In this document: positions 26,390-34,374 of the stretch, piece by piece
How the letters are laid out: each line of letters begins with the position of its first letter
Position numbering within the stretch: the first letter of the stretch is position 1
Source of the DNA: JBFHRB01 sp041591915
GTDB lineage: Bacteria; Actinomycetota; Nitriliruptoria; Nitriliruptorales; Nitriliruptoraceae
Direction of reading: 5' to 3'
Length of the DNA stretch: 35,188 nucleotides
NCBI GenBank assembly: GCA_041591915.1
Contig: JBFHRB010000005.1
Location: 1-35,188, forward strand
The notes under the pieces: model-generated
The model's database searches: none
Seen by the model: the letters and a program-made list of their open reading frames with translations, nothing else
Told to the model about the DNA's origin: nothing
Program-made: the position numbers and the translations under genes

Positions 26390-27465
26390 GCGTCGGCGAC
26401 CGGCTCGCCGAGCGCCTGCTCGACGCCTGCGCCCTCGTCTGCACGACGGGCGACGAGGGCCCGATCTGCAACGCCGTCGAGGGTCGCTATCGCGACCGCG
26501 GCGAGGCGGTGGCCCGGGTCGGCAACTCCGTCGTGGTCGGGCCCGTCGGCCAGCCCGGCCGGCCGCTGGTCCTGCTCGTCGGGCACCTCGACGTCGTCCC
26601 GCCGACCGACGACGACCGCACGCCCCGTCGCGAGACCGTCGACGGCGAGGACCGCGTCATCGGCCGCGGCGCGAGTGACATGAAGGGCGGCAACGTGGTC
26701 GCCATGGACCTCTTCGAGGACCCCGAGGTGCGCGACGGGTCCGCATACCAGCTCGCCCTCGTGCTGTACGCGGGCGAGGAGGGCCCGGACGACGGCAACG
26801 AGCTGCGAGCCGTCCTCGGCGAGGTCGACTGGCTGCACGACGCGGCGCTGGCCATCGTGCTCGAGCCCACCGACCTCGAGGTGCAGGCTGGCTGCCTGGG
26901 AGGCCTGCACGCGCTCGTTCGCTTCCGGGGCAGTGCCGCGCACTCGGCGCGGCCGTGGCACGGGCGCAACGCGCTGACCGCGGCAGGCGGCTTCCTCGCC
27001 GAGCTCGACACGCTCGGTCCGCGAGACGTCGACGTCGACGGCATCACCTACCGGGACGTGTTCTCGGCGACACAGGCATGGACCGACAACGCCCGCAACG
27101 TCATCCCCGGCGAGTTCGTCGTCAACCTCAACTACCGGTTCGCGCCCTCACGGTCCCTCGCGGATGCCGAGGCCGAGCTCGTCGGCCTCGTCGGCGACCG
27201 GGCCGAGGTCGAGATCATCGACCGGGCCGCCCCCGCGCCGCCGCGCCTCGACGCCCCCGTCATGCAGGCGTTCCTGAGCTCCACCGGCGCGTCCGTCACG
27301 GCGAAGCAGGCCTGGACCGACGTCGCCCGGTTCGCCGAGGTCGGTGTGGCCGGCGTCAACTACGGACCGGGGCTCACCGCACAGGCACACCAGGCCGGCG
27401 AGTACGTCCCCGTCGCGGCCCTGGCCGAGGCGCACGGGACGCTGCGCCGGTTCCTGCTCGGCTAG
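26386..27465 (+). CDS. dapE: Succinyl-diaminopimelate desuccinylase
   Basis: DapE removes succinate to give L,L-diaminopimelate. The 359-residue M20 metallopeptidase-fold protein has the zinc ligand H67 and nearby D69 in VGHLDVVPP, the bridging D98 in RGASDMKGG, the general base pair E131/E132 in YAGEEGP, a dimerisation domain with HSARPWHGRNAL, and a C-terminal zinc histidine in GPGLTAQAHQAGEYV. The GTG start overlaps the dapD stop by four bases. Codon use is like its neighbours. Its TAG stop shares CTAG (27462-27465) with the convergent gene. Confidence 0.95.
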
Positions 27466-28154
27466 GCGCGACGCCACTCCCCCACCTCGGCCGGCATCGC
27501 CTCGAGGACGTCGATGGCGTCGTCGAGGAGGGCGCGCATGCGCCGCGGCGGGAGCTCGGTGTCCATCCCGACGAGGAGCCACCTGGGCGCGATCTCGACG
27601 CGGGTCCCGCGAGGTAGCGAGCGCAGGACCGACCGGAACGTCGGTGCCAGCAGCAGCTCGGCGAAGAGCCGGTCGCCGGTCACGAGGGCGAAACGGTCCT
27701 CGACGACCTCGTCCGGCTCGAACGACTTCGGGTGGTCGATCAGCCGTACGTTGGGGACGTCGAGCCCGTGATCGACCAGGACCGCCGTGCGGATCTGGTT
27801 GCGACCGGCGCCGTACCAGCGGTCGGCCGGCAGCAGGTCGCGCTCCCGTGACGGGAGCGGGTCGTCGTCGGGGCGTACGACCCGGATGTCCACCACCGTG
27901 ACGGGGCGGTCCCGCCAGATCCCCCAGATCGTGGCCTCGATGCCGCGGTAGCGATCGCCCGACAGCCATGCCACGGGGATGCCCGCGACGCGCTGGGCGT
28001 CGTCAGGTGCGTAGGCGAACCCCAGCTCCTCGGCGAGGGCGGCACGGCGGGTCGGCCGCCGAGGCCGGCGCCCGAGCGCCCGGAAGGCCACCACGACGAC
28101 CCCACCGACCAGCACCATCCACATGGCACCGAACAGCAGGTTGGCGGCGTCCAC
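27462..28154 (-). CDS. Membrane-anchored hypothetical protein
   Basis: A 230-residue product with a single N-terminal membrane segment (LLFGAMWMVLVGGVVVVAFRAL), then an arginine-rich stop-transfer and a soluble cytosolic domain of about 190 residues. That domain begins ALAEELGFAYAPDDAQRVAGIPV, has GIEATIWGIWRDRPVTVVDIRV and ends LLDDAIDVLEAMPAEVGEW. No family is recognised; the layout recalls other actinobacterial membrane-linked proteins of about this length. The GTG at 28154 is preferred over 28160, because GAGGGGG lies 5 bases before 28154 and directly abuts 28160. It shares a CTAG stop with dapE. Confidence 0.8.
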   Translation of the reverse strand: MDAANLLFGAMWMVLVGGVVVVAFRALGRRPRRPTRRAALAEELGFAYAPDDAQRVAGIPVAWLSGDRYRGIEATIWGIWRDRPVTVVDIRVVRPDDDPLPSRERDLLPADRWYGAGRNQIRTAVLVDHGLDVPNVRLIDHPKSFEPDEVVEDRFALVTGDRLFAELLLAPTFRSVLRSLPRGTRVEIAPRWLLVGMDTELPPRRMRALLDDAIDVLEAMPAEVGEWRRA

Positions 28155-28207
28155 GGTCACCCCCTCGAGCCGGCTCAGACGCTAGCCGCCATCGGCCCGG
28201 CACCCAC

Positions 28208-29209
28208 TCAAGCCGTCGCGTCGGGGCGGCCGCCCGCCGACGTGCGGATGACGCGACGCTCCGTGACGATCGCCGTGACGAGGTCCGGCGGTGTGACGTC
28301 GAAGGCGAGGTTGAGTCCCGGCGTGCCCGGCGGCGCGCTGCGGAGCCCGCGGTAGGCGACGACCTCCTCGTCGTCGCGGACCTCGATCTCGATGTCCGAC
28401 CCGGTCGGCGTGTCGAGGTCCACCGTCGACTCGGGCGCAGCGACGATCATCGGCACGCCCGCTCGGTGCGCCGCCAGCGCGATCGGGTAGGTGCCGATCT
28501 TGTTCGCCACGTGCCCGTCGGCGGCCACCCGGTCCGCTCCGACCACGACGGCGTCGACCCGACCCTGGGCGAGCACCGACGCGGCCGCCGAGTCGACGAC
28601 GACGTGGTGCGGCACACCGAGCTGGTCGAGCTCCCAGGCCGTCAACCGGGCGCCCTGCAGCAACGGGCGCGTCTCCGTCGCGTACGCCTCACGGAGCCGG
28701 TCCTCGGCGTGGAGCTGGCGCACCACGCCGAGGGCGGTCCCCCACCCCACGGTCGCGAGGGCTCCGGCATTGCAGTGAGTCAGAACGGCGACCCGGTCGA
28801 GGCCGAGGTCGCCCAGGAAGGACGCTCCCAGCTCACCGATGCGCCGGTTCGCCGCCTCGTCCTCGTCGAGGATGGCGAGCGCCTCCGCGAGCACCGCGTC
28901 GGCACCCTCGTCCAGACGCGCGAGCACGCGATCGACCGCCCACGCGAGGTTGACGGCCGTGGGCCGGGCCCGGCGCAGCTCCTCGGCGTCCCGCCGCACC
29001 GCCGCCGCGTCGTCCCCGTGCCGCCGGGCGGCAAGTGCGACCCCGAGCGCCCCCGCGGCGCCGATCGCCGGCGCGCCCCGGACGCTGAGCCGCCTGATCG
29101 CGGCGATCAGGTCGTCGTTGTCGGTGATGCGCAGGGAGACGAGTTCCTCCGGCAGCCGCGTCTGGTCGACGAGCACGACCGCACCGTCCTCCCAGTCGAT
29201 CGTCCGCAC
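28208..29209 (-). CDS. mtnA: S-methyl-5-thioribose-1-phosphate isomerase
   Basis: MtnA isomerises methylthioribose 1-phosphate to the ribulose form in methionine salvage. The 333-residue protein shows RTIDWEDGAVVLVDQTRLP, SVRGAPAIGAAGALGVAL, the catalytic cysteine in LTHCNAGALATVGWGTALG and the aspartate region VVGADRVAADGHVANKIGTY of the eIF2B-like family. The GTG at 29209 is chosen because GGAGGTGG lies 6 bases upstream; a GTG at 29218 is possible. TACCGT at 29239-29234 (minus) may be its -10. Other salvage genes are not in the window. Confidence 0.95.
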   Translation of the reverse strand: MRTIDWEDGAVVLVDQTRLPEELVSLRITDNDDLIAAIRRLSVRGAPAIGAAGALGVALAARRHGDDAAAVRRDAEELRRARPTAVNLAWAVDRVLARLDEGADAVLAEALAILDEDEAANRRIGELGASFLGDLGLDRVAVLTHCNAGALATVGWGTALGVVRQLHAEDRLREAYATETRPLLQGARLTAWELDQLGVPHHVVVDSAAASVLAQGRVDAVVVGADRVAADGHVANKIGTYPIALAAHRAGVPMIVAAPESTVDLDTPTGSDIEIEVRDDEEVVAYRGLRSAPPGTPGLNLAFDVTPPDLVTAIVTERRVIRTSAGGRPDATA

Positions 29210-29277
29210 AGGGGCCACCTCCGCTCCGCCACGACGGTAGCCCGTCCGCCAGCGGCGGAGACGGGCCGACAACGACC

Positions 29278-29305
29278 GAGCCCCCCGGCCGAAGCCGGGG
29301 GGCTC
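29278..29305 (-). terminator. Hairpin terminator after the tRNA genes
   Basis: GAGCCCCCCGGC (29278-29289) pairs with GCCGGGGGGCTC (29294-29305), a perfect 12-bp stem. Read on the minus strand the loop is TTCG, a stable tetraloop. It lies 7 bases beyond the 3' end of tRNA-Glu and ahead of mtnA's promoter, so it separates the two units. Confidence 0.85.
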
Positions 29306-29312
29306 GTGTACG

Positions 29313-29385
29313 TACCCCCGAGCAGATTTGAACTGCCGTTACCGCCTTGAGAGGGCGGCGTCCTAGGCCGCTAGACGACGGGGGC
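29313..29385 (-). tRNA. tRNA-Glu (anticodon CUC)
   Basis: A 73-base cloverleaf. The acceptor stem GCCCCCG pairs with CGGGGGT (one G-U); the anticodon stem CCGCC/GGCGG encloses CTCTCAA, giving CUC; the T arm is GGCAG-TTCAAAT-CTGCT. No CCA is encoded. The D arm contains two CTAG sites. It reads GAG codons, by far the commoner Glu codon here. Confidence 0.95.
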
Positions 29386-29401
29386 CTGTGTGTTGTTGCT
29401 G

Positions 29402-29419
29402 CACCGTCCGGAGACGGTG
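29402..29419. other. Hairpin in the tRNA-Gln/tRNA-Glu spacer
   Basis: CACCGTC and GACGGTG form a 7-bp stem with loop CGGA, 17 bases upstream of tRNA-Glu. TACCAT at 29461-29456 on the minus strand could be a separate tRNA-Glu -10. The hairpin may be a processing site or a weak terminator for tRNA-Gln. Confidence 0.35.
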
Positions 29420-29471
29420 GGTGCGCCGACTCTCAACCGGCGCGACCGGGGCGGGATGGTACCGACCCGAG

Positions 29472-29543
29472 CTCGGGGGGAAGGACTCGAACCCTCAATA
29501 ACTGGACCAGAACCAGTCGTGTTACCGATTACACCACCCCCGA
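29472..29543 (-). tRNA. tRNA-Gln (anticodon CUG)
   Basis: A 72-base cloverleaf. Acceptor TCGGGGG pairs with CCCCCGA; the anticodon loop TTCTGGT between ACTGG and CCAGT gives CUG; the T arm is GAGGG-TTCGAGT-CCTTC. No CCA is encoded. Actinobacteria usually charge this tRNA with glutamate by GltX and amidate it with GatCAB, so its place beside gltX fits. Confidence 0.95.
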
Positions 29544-29562
29544 ATGAGGTGAGGCGGCGGGG

Positions 29563-29592
29563 ATGGTAACGCTCCGCGCGCTCGCATACCAA
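29563..29592 (-). promoter_or_regulatory. Possible tRNA-Gln promoter
   Basis: On the minus strand TTGGTA (29592-29587) and TACCAT (29568-29563) are 18 bases apart, the most complete -35/-10 pair noticed. Initiation would lie about 13 bases before the tRNA 5' end. It follows the gltX stop, so the tRNAs can be made independently of gltX. Confidence 0.5.
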
Positions 29593-29640
29593 CGCCGTGC
29601 GCTGGCTGGTCAGGCACCGCCCCGGCCTGCGATCGGCCGC

Positions 29641-29700
29641 CCTCCCGGGCGGATCAGACCGCGCCCTCCCGGGCGGATCAGACCGCGCCCTCCCGGGCGA
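29641..29700. repeat. 24-bp tandem repeat across the gltX stop
   Basis: A 24-base unit (29641-29664) is followed by an identical copy (29665-29688) and 11 bases of a third. Each unit holds a CCCGGG palindrome and a TGA on the minus strand in the gltX frame; the TGA in the second copy (29678-29680) is the gltX stop and the first copy supplies a backup stop. Confidence 0.9.
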
Positions 29701-31207
29701 CCTGTATCGCCGCCTCGATCCGGTCGAGGACGAGCTGCCTGGGCAGGAGCGCGACCGACTCGAACAGCGGCGGGCTCACGGACGACCCGCTCACCGCGAC
29801 GCGGACGGGCTGGAAGACCTTGCGCGCGCCCATCTCGAGCTCCTCCAGGAGCCCGCGCAGCGTCTGCTCGACACCGGCGTCGCTCCAGTCCTCGAGCGCC
29901 GACAGGGCGCGGTGGGCAGCCTCGAGCGCATCCGCCGCCCCCGCCTTGTGCAGGACCTTCTCGACGCTCGTCGGGTCGAGCTCGATGTCGTCGACGAAGA
30001 AGGCCGGCGCGTACGTCTGCACCTCGTCGAGGCGCTGCATGCGCTCCTGGACGAGCGGCACCAGCCCCTCGAGCCGAGACTGCTGCTCGTGGCTCGGTGG
30101 AGACGTGACGAGCGCATCGCCGAAGGTCCCGTCGAGGAACGGCAGCAGTCGGACGGCGAGCTCGGCCTCCGACAGGTCGCGGATGCGCTCGCCGTTGAAC
30201 GCCGTGAGCTTGTCGACGTCGAACGCGGCCGCGGCCTTGCCGACGTTGTCGAACGCGAACGCCTCGACGATCTCGTCGCGGTCCATGCGCTCACGGCCGT
30301 CGCCGGGCGCCCAGCCGAGCAGCGAGATGTAGTTGATCAGCGTCTCGGGCAGGAACCCCTGCCGCTCGAACTCCTGGATCGCGACCGAGCCGTGCCGCTT
30401 CGAGAGCTTCTTGCGGTCCATCCCGACGATCATCGAGAGGTGCGCGAACTCCGTCGGGTGGGTCCAGGAGGGGTCACGCGGCGGCAGGCCGCACTCCTCG
30501 AGCGCGTCGTCTATGAGGCCGTCTCGCGTCAGCAGGTCGTAGAGGAAGATCTGGCGGGGCGTGACCGACAGCAGGTCCTCGCCACGACAGACCAGCGTCA
30601 CGCCCTGGGCGACGTCGTCGGTCGTGTTCGCGAGCGGGTAGGTCGGCGAGCCGTCGGAGCGGACGAGCACCGGGTCGCTCTCGTGGGCCCAGTCCCACGT
30701 GACCTCGCCGCGCACGAGGTCGGTGACGGTGATCGTGCCCTCCTCCGGCAGCGCGAGCCGCAGCGTCGCGGGACGGTCTCCGGTCGCGGCCGGCGTGGTC
30801 GAGCGCTTCGTGATGGGCGGCAGGCCCGCCTCACGGCGTTCGTCACGCCATGCCTGCGTCTCCTCGGCCGTCCGGTCGTCGCGATACAGGTGCCCGGCCT
30901 CCTCGAGGCGGCGTGCGACCGCGCGGTGCAGGTCGCCCCGCTCGGACTGCCGGTACGGCCCGTACGGCCCACCGATGCGGACTCCCTCGTCCCAGTCGAG
31001 ACCGAGCCAGGTCCACGCCTCGAGCATGGAGTTCATGGACTCCTCGGTCGCTCGCTCGGCGTCCGTGTCCTCGATGCGGAAGATGAACGTGCCGCCGTGT
31101 CGGCGGGCGTGCAGCCAGTTGAACAGCGCCGTGCGGACGCTGCCGACGTGCAGCCAGCCCGACGGTGCGGGCGCGAAGCGGACGCGCGGGGACGAGGTAG
31201 CGGCCAC
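29678..31207 (-). CDS. gltX: Glutamyl-tRNA synthetase
   Basis: A 509-residue class I synthetase. It has the HIGH-type motif HVGS at residues 20-23 in RFAPAPSGWLHVGSVRTALFN, RIEDTD, the RGEDLLSVTPRQI segment and the KMSKS-type KLSKRHG at 267-273; the C-terminal half is the helical anticodon-binding region. In actinobacteria the enzyme is expected to be non-discriminating, loading Glu on both tRNA-Glu and tRNA-Gln; this fits the two tRNA genes directly downstream on the same strand. The GTG at 31207 has GGAG at about 8 bases, and TACCAT at 31249-31244 may be the -10. The stop lies inside a tandem repeat. Confidence 0.97.
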   Translation of the reverse strand: MAATSSPRVRFAPAPSGWLHVGSVRTALFNWLHARRHGGTFIFRIEDTDAERATEESMNSMLEAWTWLGLDWDEGVRIGGPYGPYRQSERGDLHRAVARRLEEAGHLYRDDRTAEETQAWRDERREAGLPPITKRSTTPAATGDRPATLRLALPEEGTITVTDLVRGEVTWDWAHESDPVLVRSDGSPTYPLANTTDDVAQGVTLVCRGEDLLSVTPRQIFLYDLLTRDGLIDDALEECGLPPRDPSWTHPTEFAHLSMIVGMDRKKLSKRHGSVAIQEFERQGFLPETLINYISLLGWAPGDGRERMDRDEIVEAFAFDNVGKAAAAFDVDKLTAFNGERIRDLSEAELAVRLLPFLDGTFGDALVTSPPSHEQQSRLEGLVPLVQERMQRLDEVQTYAPAFFVDDIELDPTSVEKVLHKAGAADALEAAHRALSALEDWSDAGVEQTLRGLLEELEMGARKVFQPVRVAVSGSSVSPPLFESVALLPRQLVLDRIEAAIQVAREGAV

Positions 31208-31681
31208 AGCAGGGGCTCCGGGAGGTGTCGGGATCAGGGGCGGATGGTAGGGCCCAGGCGCAACTGGCCCGGGCCGGGGTCGTGCTGCGTCTGCTGCTGC
31301 TCAACAGCTCCGGTGAGAAGGTCTGGTACCGGCCGGTCGTCGACCAAGACGATGTCGGGATGGTGTTCCCGTTCTACAGCACCGCGATCAGTGAAACGGG
31401 ACGCATCTGCGTCGGCGTGACACAGACGACCGCAACTCGGGCCGAGTACGGGTCGGCGGTGCGACCACATCACCGTCGAACGGCGCCTCAGTGTTCCAGA
31501 TCGGCCCTGACGGGTCGTGGCTCGCCCCCTGACGCACCCCGTCAAGAGACCTGATGTCTCTGCGGTTGTGCGTCGGTTGCCCAGACACCCCAACGCGGAC
31601 CCGTCAGCGTCCCGATCGAGCTCTCGGGAGATGCGGCCGCGCGGTTGCGGGCGTTGGTGGGATTCCGTCAGTCCCTCAGCG
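31208..31681. other. Gene-poor patch, possible gene remnant
   Basis: 474 bases between the gltX start and the secreted orphan. No full gene is convincing. On the plus strand 31279-31450 reads as plausible coding sequence with GC-rich third positions (VLRLLLLNSSGEKVWYRPVV, then FPFYSTAISETGRICVGVT), but it has no start with a ribosome site and decays into unlikely sequence after about 31450. On the minus strand, bases up to about 31250 should hold the gltX promoter. Base composition is lower in GC than the neighbours. It looks like debris of a lost gene. Confidence 0.4.
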
Positions 31682-32215
31682 CTAGCACTGCGACTTGTCG
31701 CAGATGCCGCGGCTGAAGTCGCCCTTCATGGACAGGATGCGGAAGTCGAAGATCTCGCCGGCAACGTGTTCCGCGTGGACGAGGACCGTCAGGATCATGT
31801 CCTCGTCGTAGCTGATCGGGTTCGAGCAACTCGAACCGACCGAGCCCTTCTGTCCGGGACGTTCACCCGATGGTGAACCCAGGAACTCGATCCGGTCGGG
31901 TGACACCGTGAAACTGAAGGCCGTGGCGCTCCACTGCGTCACGCCGGTCAGGACGACGTCCTCCCACCCGCAGATGCCGTTGATGCTCCAACGCTGCAGT
32001 CCATCGTCGACGACACCTGACGCCCGAAGGTCGGCCGCCGAGGTTTCGATGAACGTGACGAGGTCGGCGTGCGAGCCGGTCACGACGAACTCCGCAGGAC
32101 GGAGCGGCGCGAAGTGCAGGACATCCGGATTCGTGGTCTCGATCGGAAGGACTGCCGTCAGGAACGGCACCATCGCGACCAAGGCCACCAATTGCAGGAA
32201 CCGTCCACGGCGCAT
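31682..32215 (-). CDS. Orphan secreted protein
   Basis: A 177-residue product with a signal peptide (RRGRFLQLVALVAMVPFLTAV, cleavage near residue 23-27) and no membrane segment after it. The mature part contains GICGWEDV, GSSCSNPISYDED and a C-terminal GICDKSQC; these four cysteines could make two disulfides. No family is recognised. The ATG at 32215 is preceded by GGAGG at 4-5 bases, and TAGGCT (in the inverted repeat at 32223-32250) is a likely -10. Codons use more A/T at third positions than neighbouring genes, suggesting recent acquisition. The stop TAG is part of a CTAG. Confidence 0.7.
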   Translation of the reverse strand: MRRGRFLQLVALVAMVPFLTAVLPIETTNPDVLHFAPLRPAEFVVTGSHADLVTFIETSAADLRASGVVDDGLQRWSINGICGWEDVVLTGVTQWSATAFSFTVSPDRIEFLGSPSGERPGQKGSVGSSCSNPISYDEDMILTVLVHAEHVAGEIFDFRILSMKGDFSRGICDKSQC

Positions 32216-32222
32216 ACCGCCT

Positions 32223-32250
32223 CCGTACGCTGCGTAATCGCAGCCTACGG
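32223..32250. repeat. Inverted repeat containing divergent -10-like elements
   Basis: CCGTACGCTGCG (32223-32234) and CGCAGCCTACGG (32239-32250) are inverted copies with one mismatch and loop TAAT. The arms read TACGCT on the plus strand and TAGGCT on the minus strand. The latter is suitably placed, 25 bases before the ATG at 32215. It could be an operator, or the repeat could be chance. Confidence 0.6.
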
Positions 32251-32398
32251 AGCGTGATGGGGTTTGGGAAGGGTCGCCGCGCGGTCACGCGTGGGTGTCG
32301 ACCGTCCGCGCGCCGCCCGGACGATCGGTCCGAGCAATCTCATCCGCCGCTCTCGCCGGTTGTGCGTCTGCCCGCCGGCATCGCGTTGACGGCCGGGT

Positions 32399-32944
32399 TC
32401 ACCCCGAAGTACGCGGCGACGCCACGGCCTCGCCACGGTCGACCCGGCAGACAGGGCATACGGCACCCCCGGCGCTGGACACCCGTGACACGTGCACGGA
32501 CCGCCGGAACTCGATGAAGCGGCCGTTGCGGTTGACGAGCTCGCGCGTGGGCCGGAACCCGAGCCTCAGGCACACCCGCTGGGACGGGATGTTCGTGTCG
32601 AGGATCGCCACGCGGAACTCGCGGGCTTCGGGATGCCGCTGGCGGGCGGCGCTCAGGAGCGCGAGCGCGAAGTGCTGCCCTCGGCCACGGTGCATGCGCT
32701 CGGGGTGCAGCCCCGCGCCGACGTCGAGCACGCCCGGGTCCTCGTCCTGGCCGGGGACCCGCCCCTCGGCACCGAAGCAGCCGTAGCCGACGAACGTGCC
32801 ATCGGCGTCGTCGACCGCGACGAACCCGGCCGCGCTCGTCGCGGTCTCACCATCGAAGTCGTACGTCGAGTAGAAGCCGGGGTAGCGCCACCTGCCGATC
32901 TCGGCGGCATCCTCGGGGCGGATCTCGCGGACGCGATACTCCAC
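32399..32944 (-). CDS. GNAT-family N-acetyltransferase with odd C-terminal tail
   Basis: A 181-residue protein. Residues 1-145 form a GNAT domain: EYRVREIRPEDAAEIGRWRY, the strand VLDVGAGLHPERM, the acetyl-CoA loop HRGRGQHFALALL, and NIPSQRVCLRLGFRPTREL. The GNAT fold should end near FIEFRRS; about 35 further residues (including CPVC and an arginine-rich end) look unlike the family and reach into the compositionally odd patch, so the original stop may have been lost there. The GTG at 32944 is 2 bases after the purB stop, so it is the last gene of the arsC-purB operon. The substrate is unknown. Confidence 0.82.
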   Translation of the reverse strand: MEYRVREIRPEDAAEIGRWRYPGFYSTYDFDGETATSAAGFVAVDDADGTFVGYGCFGAEGRVPGQDEDPGVLDVGAGLHPERMHRGRGQHFALALLSAARQRHPEAREFRVAILDTNIPSQRVCLRLGFRPTRELVNRNGRFIEFRRSVHVSRVSSAGGAVCPVCRVDRGEAVASPRTSG

Positions 32945-32946
32945 GC

Positions 32947-34374
32947 CTACAGGATCGCGCCCGGGGTGTAGCCGGCCGCGTCGGGGTGGCGCTTGACGAC
33001 GTCGTCGACCTGGCTCACGAACGCGGCCACCTGCCGGGTCGCCGCACCGACGAACGTCAGCGGCTCGTCGAGCAGCGCCTCGACGGCCGCCGCGTCGAGC
33101 GGGAGCCGGTCGTCGGCCCCGAGCCGCTCGATGAGGTCGTTGCGCTCTGCACCCTCCTCGCGCATGGCCAGCGCGACGGCGACCGCGTGTTCCTTGATCG
33201 CCTCGTGCGCCGCCTCGCGCCCCGCGCCCTCCTTCACCGCAGCCATCAGCACCTTCGTCGTGGCCAGGAACGGCAGGTAGCGCCGCAGCTCGCGGTCGAT
33301 GACCGCCGGGTAGACGCCGAACTCGTCGAGGATCGTGAGGAAGGTCTCGAACAGCCCGTCGATCGCGAAGAACGCGTCCGGCAGGACGACCCGACGCACC
33401 ACCGAGCAGGACACGTCGCCCTCGTTCCACTGGTCGCCGACGAGGCCGGCCGCCATCGTGAGGTGCCCTCGCAGCACCGTCGTCAGCGCGCTGACGCGCT
33501 CGCAGGAACGGGCGTTCATCTTGTGTGGCATCGCCGACGAGCCGACCTGACCCGGCTTGAAGCCCTCCGTGGCGAGCTCCTGCCCGGCCATGAGCCGCAC
33601 CGTCTTGCTGAGGTTCGCGGGACCGGACGCGAGCTGGACGAGGGCCGAGACGACGTCGAGGTCGAGCGAACGCGGGTAGACCTGCCCGACGTTGGTCAGG
33701 GTCGCGTCGAAGCCGAGGTAGGTCGCGACCTCACGCTCGAGCCGGTCGAGCGCGTCGAGGTCACCGCCGACGAGGTCGAGCTGGTCCTGTTGCGTTCCGA
33801 CCGGCCCCTTCAGGCCCCGCAGCGGGTACCGGGCGATCAGCTCCTCGAGGCGGGTGAAGGCCTGCAGCAGCTCCTCGCCGGCGTTGGCGACGCGCTTGCC
33901 GATCGTCGTGGCCTGCGCCGGGACGTTGTGGCTGCGCCCGGCGACCACGAGCTCGGCATGCTCGGCCGCGAGGTCCGCCAGCCGTGCGAGCGTGGCGACG
34001 ACCCGGCCGCGCACGAGCTCGAGGGCCTGGCGGACCTGGAGCTGCTCGACGTTCTCCGTCAGGTCACGGGAGGTCATCCCCTTGTGGACGTGCTCGTGGC
34101 CCGCGAGGGCGTTGAACTCCTCGATGCGCGCCTTGACGTCGTGGCGCGTGACGCGCTCGCGCTCCGCGATGGAGCCGAGGTCGACCTGGTCGACGACCGC
34201 CTCGTAGTCGGCCAGGGCGGCCTCGGGCACGTCGACGCCGAGGGTGCGCTGCGCACGCAGGACCGCCAGCCAGAACCGGCGCTCGAGCACGACCTTGTGC
34301 TCCGGCGCCCACAGCGCCGCCTGCTCCGCCGACGCGTAGCGCGAGGCGAGGACGTTGGGGATCGCGGGCTTCAG
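32947..34374 (-). CDS. purB: Adenylosuccinate lyase, probable CTG start
   Basis: PurB cleaves SAICAR and adenylosuccinate in purine synthesis. The 475-residue protein has HVHKGMTSRDLTENVEQ, GRSHNVPAQATTIGKR and the fumarase-superfamily signature GSSAMPHKMN at 278-287. The family start IPNVLASRYASAE lies upstream of the first in-frame GTG (34290), and no ATG, GTG or TTG precedes it; the only good start is CTG at 34374, with AAGGAG at 5 bases. That CTG overlaps the arsC-family stop (CTGA), like the GTGA pairs elsewhere in the window. Starting at 34290 would lose 28 conserved residues. GNAT follows after 2 bases. Confidence 0.95.
   Translation of the reverse strand: MKPAIPNVLASRYASAEQAALWAPEHKVVLERRFWLAVLRAQRTLGVDVPEAALADYEAVVDQVDLGSIAERERVTRHDVKARIEEFNALAGHEHVHKGMTSRDLTENVEQLQVRQALELVRGRVVATLARLADLAAEHAELVVAGRSHNVPAQATTIGKRVANAGEELLQAFTRLEELIARYPLRGLKGPVGTQQDQLDLVGGDLDALDRLEREVATYLGFDATLTNVGQVYPRSLDLDVVSALVQLASGPANLSKTVRLMAGQELATEGFKPGQVGSSAMPHKMNARSCERVSALTTVLRGHLTMAAGLVGDQWNEGDVSCSVVRRVVLPDAFFAIDGLFETFLTILDEFGVYPAVIDRELRRYLPFLATTKVLMAAVKEGAGREAAHEAIKEHAVAVALAMREEGAERNDLIERLGADDRLPLDAAAVEALLDEPLTFVGAATRQVAAFVSQVDDVVKRHPDAAGYTPGAIL

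Noticed and set aside
31225..31554. Plus-strand open frame of 109 codons between gltX and the secreted orphan
   Set aside because: Only the middle part looks coding, there is no ribosome site, and the end is low-quality sequence; treated as possible debris.
32340..32573. Minus-strand frame with an AYFGVNP segment like a transposase end
   Set aside because: It overlaps the GNAT tail in another frame, has no catalytic residues and no inverted repeats nearby.
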